NCBI RefSeq assembly: GCF_029962835.1
Contig: NC_080588.1
Location: forward strand, 30,241,501-30,305,500
Length of the DNA: 64,000 nucleotides
Direction of reading: 5' to 3'
Source of the DNA: Magnolia sinica
Taxonomy: Eukaryota; Streptophyta; Magnoliopsida; Magnoliales; Magnoliaceae
Shown here: in pieces, positions 23,436 to 36,392 of the stretch
Layout of the letters: every line of letters begins with the position of its first letter
Position numbering within the stretch: position 1 is the stretch's first letter
Notes under the pieces: model-generated
The model's database searches: none
Told to the model about the DNA's origin: nothing
The model's input: only the letters and a program-made list of their open reading frames with translations
Translations under genes and position numbers: made by a program

Positions 23436-24669
23436 GTTAAAAATCCAACCGATTCTCCTTCGCATTGGATTGTGCACTAATCTCTGCTCAGGATTTTAAA
23501 ATGGGGAAATTTAAGCCCTTTTTGATCGTTGTTGCCTGTTTAATGAATGCAATCATTGGCTTTCTTATTTTGAAAATTTTCCCTTTTATTGGAATTTTTC
23601 ATATTTTAGTGAGAATTCTAGTGTCGCTGGTTTTACTTTTTACTTTTTCTTTTTTCCATTTGCTGCATCGTTTTGATTTTGATTTTGATTTTTTGAAATA
23701 TATGTTTTTTATTAGAGAACTTAGGCTTCTCTTAGATATTTTCCATTTGGACGGTTGCTTAAGGCTGCATTTGGATGCACGATTTAATTGATTTGCAAAC
23801 GCTCGGTAGTCGGTCCATATTATTATCAATGAGGAAGTAGCCTTCAAACTGCATTTTGGTCCTTGTTTGTCTACTTGTAGAGTAGGATTTCGAATCCTGT
23901 TCTCCGTCCACATGCAAATGCAGCATGTCTGTGAGAGATCCGAGCACCTCACTATGCATGTGCTATGGTCCAAAAATTGTGTCTCCAGACATCAGGTGGA
24001 TCAGAATTATATGTTGGTAAATCTTTTTAAATGCCCATTATTTGATAACATGACAGACTGTGATGAGTTCATACCCGCCACTCGGAAATTGTATAGGTGG
24101 CACAAACATAATTCAAATTAACCATCCAAATCATGGTACCCATTGTTGATTGGTTCTAATCTCAAAATAAGAATGATTGGATGATCTAATCGCTGATTAA
24201 TGGGCATCAATTGTTGAATTTAGAACACTTTTGTTTATTTTAATAATAGTGATGGTTCTCTTCCTTCAATTGCTTCATTATGAATATGGTTTGAACATGA
24301 TGCGTACATATAGAAACACAAACACACATGGATAGATAGAGCAGGGAAAGAGACACATCGTCATCATCGTAGCCTAGATATATGCACATAATCATCATCA
24401 TAGCCTTCTCCTAGCTATTTGGGATCACCATCATAGCCTTTTATGCATCCAACTTATCTAAAAGGTTGGATCTCTGGAGAGTGTTAGTGTATAGTGTGTG
24501 TGTTTAGTGGCGTGTGTTTAGCGGCTCTTTTAATGTAAATGCATGTGCACACTTTCTTCTTTTCCCGCAGTGTACTATATGTTCTATTCTAATAAAACAT
24601 TTTGTTAGGGCATGTTGGTTAACACAACATTTTTCAAACTCTCTTCTTTTCTCTTCTTCTTCTTCTTCT

Positions 24670-24718
<49 letters not shown>

Positions 24719-25732
24719 TATTTTCTCTATACCTTAATCATCTAATCGTCTTCTACTTGGTATCAGAGCCTAGATTACGCTATTCCGCATCATATAAGTT
24801 GAGAGGCGACACGTCAACGTTGTATGGACGTATGGACCTAATTTGAGTTGAAAGTTTATGGGTTTGATAGATCTTGATTTTAGAAAATTTGTCATGATTT
24901 TTCGAGATTTTTTTAGACCTTTTATGGTGTTTTGGCTGAAATAGAAATATTCGAAAATCGGTCCCATAATAAGATTTTCTTCGATCTATCTCAAATCAAT
25001 AAGTTTTTCTCTAGTTTCTTTGCTCAAGATGGACCAAAATCTTCATTCCAAGTTAACAATGGAGGATTTTTTAAGCTATGATTCGTGTTTGAGTGGGTTT
25101 ACTCTCAAATGGACATGCGGCCAAGCCGTTTTTCACTTGTTTGAGTCAGATCTGACTGCTTTTATTGTTGTTTTGGAGGATTGCTTGTTGTTTGGGGTTT
25201 ATTTCTCATTCCATTGAAGGATTGAGTGAGAGAGAGTTGTTTGAGTCAATTTTTCTTTATAAGAGTCCCCTATGGATGACAAAGGGCCCTCATCTTTTGG
25301 CATTGGCTCTCTTGAATCTAAACCCCATCAAATTACCTCCATTAAGTTGAATGTTGACAATTATCTTCAATGGGGCAATATGTAAAAGTGTTCTTGGGAG
25401 CTCATGAGAAGTTGTCGTATATTTTAGATGATCCTCCAAGCTTTACAAATGCCACCTACAAGTTTTGGACAAAGGAGAACTATCGAGTTATTGCATGGAT
25501 GTTGAATGGTATAGATTCTTCAGTTAGCCATTCAGTGATGTTTTTTTCCTCGACTAAAAGCATTTGGGATAAACTTCATGATATGTTATTCGAGTTTCAA
25601 AAATTTTCACGGGTATTCTAACTTATTCAAGAAATTGGTCAGTTCCAACCAATGTTGTTGAATCGCATATGCGATCATGTGCGATCGCATATGCCTATGC
25701 GCATATGCGACCGCATATTATTTTTTTTTTCG

Positions 25733-25798
<66 letters not shown>

Positions 25799-25889
25799 TA
25801 TTATATGAAACCAAGGGGAGCTTTTTTAAGTTAACAAATAACTAATTTTACATATTTAAAATACATTTGAGAGAGAAAAAATCAATTAA

Positions 25890-25922
<33 letters not shown>

Positions 25923-26147
25923 TATGAAACCAAGGGGAACTTTTTTAAGTTAACAAATAACTAATTTTACATATTTAAAATACATTTGAGAGAGAAAAAA
26001 TCAATTAAACATCAAGTCATCGACATTCAACAGTATAGTTAACAAGACGTAACAACAAAATCAGCAGGCTATTTATTTATTATTGTAGAAAATCAACAAG
26101 CTATCTTCCTTGGAACTTAAAAGTGCTTGAATCTTGATCTTCCAACT

Positions 26148-26200
<53 letters not shown>

Positions 26201-29200
26201 ACTTGTAATTAAGAAATGTAAGAGAAGAAGAGAGTAAGAGAGTTTTTGAGTGAGAATATTGCAAATGGATGAGATTTGGAAGCCTTTTTGTAGGCAAAAT
26301 GTTTTTTTTTTTTTTTTTTTTTTTTTGAAAAAAAAAAAAAAAAAAAAATTTAATGTGCCATGGCCAATATGCGATCGCATATGCCGTATGCGATCACATA
26401 CATTGCATATGTGATCGCATATTTTTTGCATATGCCACATATGCGATCACATATGTGCCATGATCGCATATGTGGTCGCACATGACAACATTGATTTCAA
26501 GATCATTAAAAGATTATTATTCAACACTTCAAGGCATGTGGGATGAGCTGGACCTGTATCAGTCTATTTATTCTAAATGTAAAGACGATCATAAACATGC
26601 TCGTAAGCAGTGGGATGATACTTGCATCATGCGGTTCCTAGTCGAGGTGAACTCCGATTACCTTGATGTTCGGGATCAGGTTGTTGTAAAGGATTCTCTT
26701 CTTCCGATGATGATAATCTATGCCATGTGCCAGTGCACTACTGTCACCGCTCTTCCATCCCATTCATTTATGCCACCAGAGCATTCGATGCATCTTGCTG
26801 GCGATCAGGCTTCTCTTCTTTCTGGCCTCCGAGCACCACCCTTGAGTTCGGGTCGCACTTTTGGTTATGGTGGTTGTGGTAGAGGCCGCGAGAGAGATGT
26901 AGTTGAGGTGGTCGTAACCTTCATGGTTGTGGTGTACGAGGACGAGGATGTGATGGTTCCTGCATTTGTTCGTGTAAGGTGGAACTAATCACACTGTTGA
27001 TTATTGCTGGCAGCTCCATGGTCATCTTACGTGTGCCACCGCTTTTGTTACTTCCACAACTGCTCCTGAGGGACAACTTCTACCCCGACAATTGAGCCGT
27101 TTTGTTTAGGGGAGTCTCTTATCATTTCTTGGGTTGCATATGATGCCCTGATGCAGCTTCATGTTCGTGATGTTCCTGAGCTTTCTCATGCAACTTTGAC
27201 CCATTCAGGTACCGCTCTTCTCGTGTCTTCCTCTCCTACCTCTCGGGTCATAGACTTTGGAACATCCTCTCATATGACTGGTAAGTCACAACTCTTTTCC
27301 TCTTATTCTCCTTTTCCTCACTCTTAGTATGTCACTATTGCAGATAATACCCAAACTCTCATTTCTAGGATTGGTTCCATCTCTCTTTCTCCTTCCTTGC
27401 CATTGTCTTTAGTCTTGCGTGTGTCTCATTTTCCATTAAACTTATTGTCTGTTAGTTCTCTTACTAAATCATTGAATTGTTCCATTATCTTCTTCCATTC
27501 TCATTATCTGTTTTAGGATTCACAGACAAAGAGAGTGATTGGTGGGGGGCATGAGCGAGGAGGTGTTTTTCTTCTCAATAATACACCCGTTGCCGCTTCT
27601 AGTACCCTTTCTCTGGATCGAGAGTCCATGACACGGTGGCATTGCCGCTTAGGCCACCCTATTATTAGCTAGATTGAGACTTTTGTTTTTCTCCTTATCT
27701 GTCACCAAACCTTTATGCTGTGATATTTGTGAATTGTCTAAACATCACCGAGCTGTGTTTTCTCATAGCTTTTCTAGGAGGAAATCTCACCCTTTTGAAC
27801 TTGTTCACTTGGGTCTGGGGATCAACTCTAGTTATCTGTCACTAAACCTTTATGCTATGATATTTGTGAATTGCTTAAACATTACCGTGCTATGTTTTCT
27901 CCTAGCTCTTTTGGGAGGAAACCTCACCCTTTTGAACTGGTTCACTCGGGTCTGGGGACTGGCCCCAGTTACCTCCACTTTTGGATTTAAATATTGTCAC
28001 CTTTATTAATGATTATTCACGGGTGATGTGCTTATTCCTTTGAAATATAAGAGAAGTGTTTGGTGTGTTTAAAGTGTTTTATCATGAAGTTTGCACTCAG
28101 TTTTAATGTTCAATCAAAACCCTCCATTCATGATTTTTTTTTTTTTTGCTTGGGGGGGGGGGGGGGGGGTACATTCACTGCTTTTTTGTCATTCTTACAT
28201 GAGCATGGTATTTTGTCTCAAACGTTGTGTCCTCACACACAACAGCAAAATGGTATCGTAGAACGAAAGAACCGCCATCTCCTTGAAGTTGCTCACACCG
28301 TTCTCCTCGGTGTGCCCTGACTTATACATTTTTAGGATGATGCCCTTCTAACCGCCACTTTCCTTATTAATCATATACCCTCATGTATCCTGTTTTACAA
28401 TTCTTTATTTACTATACTGTATCCTCATGACAATCCCTTTCCTCTACCATCTAAAGTTTTTGGTTGCACATGCTTTGTTCAAATTTTAGATGGAAGTAAT
28501 GAGAAACATAGCCCTAGGGCAACTAAATGTATATTCTTAGGGTACACTCAGAGTCAGAAAGGGTATAAATGTTATGACCCCTCGACTCGTAAGAAATATG
28601 TTTTTGCGAATGTAACCTTCTTCAAGGATGTTTCATTTTTCTCAGCTCAAGATCGATCTCTTTGTGATCCTTTTGCGAGCCAGGGGGAGCATAACTCTTA
28701 TCCTCTTCCTCTTCCCACTAGTGATCACGGGGAAACTCCTCTCCCCTCCGTTCAACATTCTGTTGGTGATTTGGGTGACCCTAAGCCTTTGCGGGTGTTT
28801 CATTGTTGAGATAAATCTTCACACGCTCGGCCGTTCACCCTTCCACTCACTTTGGATGTTTGCTTAGGCGATTCTCCTACCTCGAGTTTGGATCTCCCAT
28901 TGCCTTGTATAAAGGGTCACGATCTTACACTCAACACCCCATTAACAATTCGTTTCATAAGATCATCTTTCATCGTCCTTTCAGTCGTTTACAGCTTCCA
29001 TTTTGTCACAGACCATTCCTCGGTCTCTCTCACATGCTCTTCAAAGTCTTGAGTGGACGAAGGCAGCGATGGAAGAAATGTCAGCTCTTCCTCCAGGGCA
29101 CAAACTTGTTGGATGTCGATGGGTTTACGCGATCAAGTTCCTTCCAGATGGCTCCATTGATCGTTATAAAGCTCGTCTTGTTACTAGGGGCTATACGCAG

Positions 29201-32200
29201 ACTCATGGCGTGGATTACTTCGAGATATTATCTCCGGTGGCTAAGCTTAATTCTGTTTGTGTCGTGATCTCCTTGGCCATCAATTTATCCTGACCCTTGT
29301 TTCAACTTGATGTTTAGAATGCATTCCTTCATGGGGACCTTGTAGAGGAAGTTTACATGCATCAACCTCCTGACTTTGTTGCTTCCCACAATCCTACGCT
29401 TGTATGTCAGTTAAAGAAGGCTATTTATGGACTCAAATAGTCCCCACATGCATGGTTCAAAAAAATTTAGTGAGGGTCTCATGGAGTTCGGCTTTGTTCG
29501 TAGTCATGTCAGTCATTCCCTCTTTATATGTTGTCGATCGACGGGTATCATGGTTCTCATTGTGTATATGGATGATATTGTTTTGTTCGGTAGTGATTCA
29601 GTTGGAATGGGGGATGTCAAAGAATTTCTGACGACCAAGTTTGAGATCAACTATGAGTTGAAGTTGGTTCCTCCTCATTCGGGGTGGTCTTGTCCCTACG
29701 AAAATATACGCTTGATCTTCTCATGGAGACGAGCATATTAGGATGCAAACTTGCTACCACCCTCGTGGATACTTCACAGAAGCTTCAGCCAGATGATGAT
29801 GTTCTCATTTCTGATCCCGGGATGTATCGACGCCTTGTAGGCTGGCTCATTTACTTGACTATTAATCGCCCATATCTTTCCTTTGCGGTGGGCATTGTTA
29901 GCCAATTCATGCAAGCTTCCCGTTCTTCGCATCTCACAGCTACATACCGCATACTTCGGTATCTAAAATCAGCCCCGGGCCTTGGCCTTCGCTTTCATTC
30001 TCATGGTCATCTTCATCTTTTTGGCTATTCCGATGTTGATTGTACAGGTTGTACCTATGATCGCCGCTCTACGTTCAGCTTCTGTACCTTCCTAGGTGAC
30101 AATCTTGTCATATGGAAGAGCAAGAAGCAACTGGTTGTTGCTCGATCCTCGGCTGAAGTAGAATATCGTGCTATGGCTCATGCGATGTGTGAGCTCCTGT
30201 GGCTTTGCACCCTTCTTGAAGAAGTTGGCTATTCTCCTTCAGCTCCTATTCCTCTTCATTGCGATAACCAAGCGGCCATCCATATTGCTCGTAACCCAAT
30301 TTTACATGAGCGCACCAAACACATTTAGTTTGACTGTCACTTTATTCGGGAGAAAGTTGCTTCTAAGGAAATCATCACCCATTTTGTTCGATCCGGGGAT
30401 CAGCTTGCTGATGTTCTGATAAAGTTTTTAAGTCGAGATGCTCTTCATCGTGCTCGTGACAAGTTGGGCATAATCAACATCTATGGTCCAACTTGAGGGG
30501 GAGTTTAGAGTGTTATTGTATGGTGTGTGTGTGTTTAGTAGCTCTTTTAATGTAAGTGCATACACACACTTTCTTCTTCTCTTATATGTTCTATTCTAAT
30601 AAAACATAGTGTTAGGGCATGTTGGTCAACACAACATTTTTCAAACTCTCTTCTTTTCTCCTCTTCTCTATCACTCTTCTCCTCTTCTCTTCACACCCTC
30701 ATCTAATCATCTTCTACTGGACCTATCATGAACATCACCCGGTGTAAAAATTGACCAAATCACTCATTAGGTTGGCCATGCTTGTACTTTCAATAAGATT
30801 GGCGACTTTTTGCATTGTTTTCTATGATGTTGCTGGCCTGATGATCAGATTCGCTTGATTTTTTTGTCAAGTTTTCTATATGATGGTGGATGTTGTACAC
30901 AATTGATAGGCAGGAACTTATCTGCTTGTTGAATGGTAACTTATTGTCCAACAACTTGGTGGTTTGCTCAGATATTTCACCAATTCTCCATGATGGAGGA
31001 TATGGTGGCGTGTAGATGTCTAGATGGTACACTTCTATCCGCGTGTGGACTTAGCAAATTTCTATGGGCTGATTCTAGTGGAATCGGACTCTAGGTTTCG
31101 TTAGCATATTATACGACGATATGTATAAAATATGTATTTAATGTGTTTTATAAGTAAGGTTCTATTGATATGCGTATTAAACTATATATGTATAAAATAT
31201 GTATTAAATGTGTTTTATAAGTAAGGTTCTATTGATATGCGTATTAAACTATATATGTATAAAATATGTATTAAATGTGTTTTATAAGTAAGGTTCTATT
31301 GATATGCGTATTAAACTATATATTTTGAATTATACGTCATATGGCACTTTCTTCTTTCTAGTAAGACGCGTATTTGCTAACTATGGCCCTGTGTTTGGTA
31401 GTTACCCTCCAATTTCTAGAATTACATTGAAGCTAGTTTGTGCAATGAGCTTAACGAGTGAGGCTTGACTTGAATTTTCCAACTACCATCATCTCTAAAA
31501 ATTCTTTGATTCTGTAGCTTCTAAATGGCCCACAATGTGCATTCTCCCTATAGGATTTTGCCTCTTGAATGGTCTACACATCCAACCCTAGAAGCTCCTC
31601 CACTATGTGCAAGAACACCTATGAGATGCCAAATAGTTTTAGTTCTACCAATTTTAGTGGCCAACAACTTCGTCAACACTTAAATCTTAAATTTTGGTTT
31701 CATTTTCAAATTGGCATGGATCTTTTCCTCCAACGGTTCACATACAATTAGATGTGCCTCTAAGTTATGGTTCAACTAGTGGGTAAGTGTCAACTTGTCA
31801 TGTGTGTATGCATCCATCTTGTCTAAAAGGTTGGCTCTATCATGAAGATCATTTGGTGTAAAATCAGCCCGATCACTAATTAGGTCTGCCACACTTGTAT
31901 ATTGGATAGGATTGGTGACTTCACATTATTTTCTATGATGTTGCCTGCTTGATGAGTGGGCTTGATTTTTGTTAAGGTTTTCTATATGATGTTGAATGTT
32001 GTCCACAATTGTGAGGTAGGAATTTATCTGCTATCACGCCCCAAATCTGGTTCCCGGTGCCCATACGCCATAACTCGAATCTGGTGTTGTCAACCTCTGT
32101 AGAATCTCAATTCTGGCACTCAATGCTCATACACCAAGTCCCGAAGTCGGCGTTCCACAAGGAGGATTTCAAGGGAAACTTTAATAACCGAGCATAACTA

Positions 32201-35200
32201 AATAACTCCACAAGTAACATACATCTCCACTAAACAAGAGTGGATACAATGCTGATACAAGGGAAATACAAGATATCGCAAAGCGAAGATAGGGGAGTGG
32301 CTCCAGCATCACCAACTGGCAACTGCTACACTCTAACACATCCTGATAAAAAAAGAAGAAGCAAACACTCATGAGTTTCCATATGAAGCCCAGTAGAGTG
32401 CGTGTGTGTGCGCGCAATGCATATGATAGGTATATCAATCAACAATATCAGAGTAAGTAGCAAGATGGAAGGCTAATCATGCCCATGTCCATGAATGCAA
32501 CCAGCAATACCGAGGCTATATGTATATGCCATGTGCAGGCTAACTGGGCTGAATGTCATATGCAACCATGTGATGCACATGTTGTTCACGATGTCTAATC
32601 CACATCTTAGTATGGTTCTCATCTGAAATCACTTGGGTCTAGTGCCAGTCAAGGCTCATACTTTGCGGCAATGAGGGCAAAGACCTCAACACCCGCCATG
32701 GTGGTGGAAGGCCCATATCCATGCCAAATCCCATCCAGCACGCCAGTAGTGGACCTACATCCAAGTTGGTCAGACGTAGCCTAATTTGCTCTCTACTCTC
32801 CGGACAGATGAGGCTAAACCCGCTTTCAACTGACCTTAACATGGTGGTAGATGCGGCCTACTGGTGTGCGGTACTCGGGCGCTCATGGTATTCACTCGGT
32901 CCAGACATTGGAGCATCCTACAACCCACATGATTTAGGGACATTCACCCAAGGACATCCTATGCGCTCTGTAACCACAACCAATTTCCGGTGTCCACAAC
33001 CATAACCGCCAACCACGATGAATCTGTGGTGGCCACAACCTTGATGTCGCTAGGATGTGCATGCAATTGCATCATGCAAATGCATAAATGCATGAGTCCA
33101 TCATCCGAGTCATGCAACCATGTCATGCAAACTGTGCATACATGCAGGGTGGCCCCATCTCGTATGGGTCCCCTGAAATGCCCGAAGCCGTAGGGACAAC
33201 AATGCATATTGCCGGATATAGACAAGCCAAAACCATGTCATGTGTACCAACTACGGTCCACCACCGGGTGTACTCTACATGATCAAACCATCATTCACAT
33301 GTCAAGCACATGATGCATATCATGTATGAATGATGCACAACATACAATCAACTATGCATATGGTGTGCATGTAGTGTCATATTAAGCATAAGGGCAATGC
33401 TCCATCAACCATAAGAGCAATGCTATAACAATCATAAGAGTTATGTAGTTATGCTACATCTAGCATAAAGTAAGTGCCGCATTAACCTAAAGGAAGTGCC
33501 ATAGCAACACACATCACACCAACATAACCGTAACACCACTTTAAGCATAAAGGAAGTGCAATAGCTACACAAGCATAAACATCGTTCCAACATAATCGTA
33601 ATGCCACTTTAAGCATAAAGGAAGTGCTGCATCAACACAAACATAACACAACACCAACTTGATAAGGTAAACACACCATTCACAAGAGGTGAGACCCACT
33701 TGAAAACCAAATCTAATGGGGCCTTGCAAAGCTACACTTGAGTGGGCTCTCACGACAACGGGCCCATTCCAAGCAAGCACACACGTAAGCGGCCTAATCA
33801 TACTGCTAACAACATCCAAATGGGGTGGCAATCGAGGGTCCACAAGCGATTATGGTAGGCCCGAGACGGACATCAAAGTGGGCCTACAACTATTCCTAAA
33901 CAAGGGCCAAGAGGGCGGCCCATAATCTAATATGAACGTGCCTAGATGGGCTCAACATAGGCAAAGTGTGGGACCTAAACGGCGGGCCCCCACAACTTTA
34001 AGGGTGGGTCCCATGGTGGACTACGTGGCTACAACACATAGATCAAAGCAGGCCCACAGCTTGAGTACAACACATACATCTAGGCGGGCCTAATGGTGTG
34101 GTTACAACACATATAACAAGGTAGGCCCATGGCGCGGATTCATCACATACACTACAGTAGGCCAATGGCATGACTACAAACATACATCAAGGTAGGCTAT
34201 ACGGCATGGCCCGCAACTCATACATTAAAGCGAGCCTACAATGCGGCCACATTACATACACTACAATAGGTCCAAGGAGATTCCAATGATGTCCATCATC
34301 TACCCCATTACTCTAGGGCACGTCCCACTAGATATGCCATACAAGTGGGCCCATGCCTTGATCTAGAAAACTGAAGGGCAGCGAGGTATAAAACACATAC
34401 ATCACGACGGACCCCACATCGTGGGACATATGCTGTGTGGACAGCATGCATGTGCACACTGTTCCCACAGCGGGGTCCATCGCTGTGGCCCCCACAATCA
34501 CCTTGGCAACCCTTAGGAAGGTCGCAATGGTGGGCGTTCAGACTCCATGATTTTAGGCAGTGTGGTCCACCCGAGCTTTGGATCCGCTTTATTTTTAGGT
34601 CCATGCACTAAAATAAGCTGGCCAAATGGATGGACGGCTGGGATATGCAACACCTCAGTAAGGTGGGCCACAACAACGGGCCACATCTGCTGATCAGGGG
34701 TCCCACCTGCTGAATGGAAGGGCGTGGATAAAACATATACATCACAGGTAGGCCTTGCACGGATGGCTCAGATAAAACATATGCATCATGCTGTGGTCCA
34801 CAGCAGGCCCCACATGCTAGGTAAACAGTCCAATAGCCAGTGGGCCCAGGATAGATTTCAATGGCAGGCGTTCAATTAAAACTGTTCCTGTTGGTGTGGT
34901 CTAGCTGAGCTTCTGATCTGCTACATTTCTGGGCCGGACAAAAGGATGGACGGTGTGGATTTTTTATGGGCCCCACAACATGGTGGGCCCACTCCCAAAT
35001 GAGATGGAAAAACAAATGGATAGGGTGGATTGTCACGGACATCTCTCTGGACCCTAGGAAGGTTTCAACGTTGGATGTTTTTGTCCCCACGGTGGGGCCC
35101 ACAGAGCTTTGGATCCAACTGATATTTGTGTATTCCTTTCATCCATGTCTCTGTGACCTTATGTACAGGTTTGTGACAAATAAACATCACGGTGGGGCCC

Positions 35201-36334
35201 CCACATGTGTTGCTTTTAGCGTTGGATGTTCAATCTCCTCTTTTCACAAAGGTGGGACCCACATCAGATCTGGATCAAGCTTATATTGTGTGGGCCTTTT
35301 ATCCAGGTCCCTGTAACCTTATCAACAGGTTAGACAACAAACAACATGGTGGGCCCCAGCCAGTGTTTTAGGTGTCGAGGATATCAGCCGATATATCCCA
35401 TGATATATCTCATATCCCACCTGTGCGATATGAAACGCACAATTAGCGGGATATATCCCACATGTTCGATCTGGTGAGAATTTTTTATCCTTTTTTTCCC
35501 CCCTATAATCATGGTAAATCAATGTCAAATTGTTACAAATCCATGATTTTTCATAAAACATGAAATATCATGGATTGGGAGCTTCAATTCCAAGATTTGG
35601 AGGAGATGGGCCGAGTTACGGAAAATTGACAAAAATAAAAAAAATTCTCAATTTCTAGCAAATTGGTTGCAATCTTTGTGTCCAAACATAAAATCAAACA
35701 TGTATGTAACTTGATCTAGTGATTCTTCTTTCGCTTTTGAATCATTGCTTGTGTTTCCTCATGTCTTCTTACATTTATAAATTATATGAATATACTTGCA
35801 TCAATTTAGTTAGACAATGCATAGATTAGGAGTTTAGGACCCCATATAAAGAAAACTTATCATGTGCACTTGTTTTTTGTAATGTTTTGATTTATAAGTG
35901 TGTATTGGTGTCTTTTTTTTTTTTTTTTTTTAAACACGTTAAAGTTTCATTGAAAAATTCCACCAACTTCCCAATGTTTCCACATGTTTCCAACAATAGT
36001 GATACATTATGCGATACAACCGATATATCCCATGTGATAACCGATACGTATCCGTATCCCAATGGTGCGATACATAACGTGATACCGATATTTCGAACAC
36101 TGGCCCCAACAAGGTTTCAACAATGGGAAATTCAATCTCCATTGCTTTCAATGGTCCACCCGGGATTTGGATCTGTTGGATCGGGTGGGGCCCACAATAG
36201 TTTTGGATCAAGGTGGTATTTGTGTGGACCCCTCGTCCAAGTCATATTTGACCAGATCAACAGGTTGAATGGCAAATAAACAACACGATGGGCCACACAA
36301 CATGGGATGCACGCTAGTGGTCCACCTGGGTGGG

Positions 36335-36392
<58 letters not shown>

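Larger units (their letters stand above)
24473..30718 (+). mobile_element. Ty1/copia LTR retrotransposon, degenerate, in PHS1 intron 1
   Basis: Left LTR about 24473-24757 and right LTR about 30504-30718; both share TAATAAAACAT and GTTAGGGCATGTTGG. The primer site TGGTATCAGAGC (initiator tRNA-Met type) is at 24758-24769 and a polypurine tract CTTGAGGGGGAG at 30492-30503. GGATC (24468) and GGACC (30719) flank it as a one-mismatch target duplication, and the copy of the flanking sequence near 31836 supports the empty site. Order gag, protease, integrase, reverse transcriptase, RNase H is copia. Many stops and frameshifts. A MITE (25650-26493) interrupts gag. Confidence 0.88.

Noticed and set aside
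24674-24846. Ser/Leu-rich open frames over CT repeats (also at 26073, 36132, 57482, 59322)
   Set aside because: Microsatellite translations (SLSLSL or RERERE) with no unique coding sequence.
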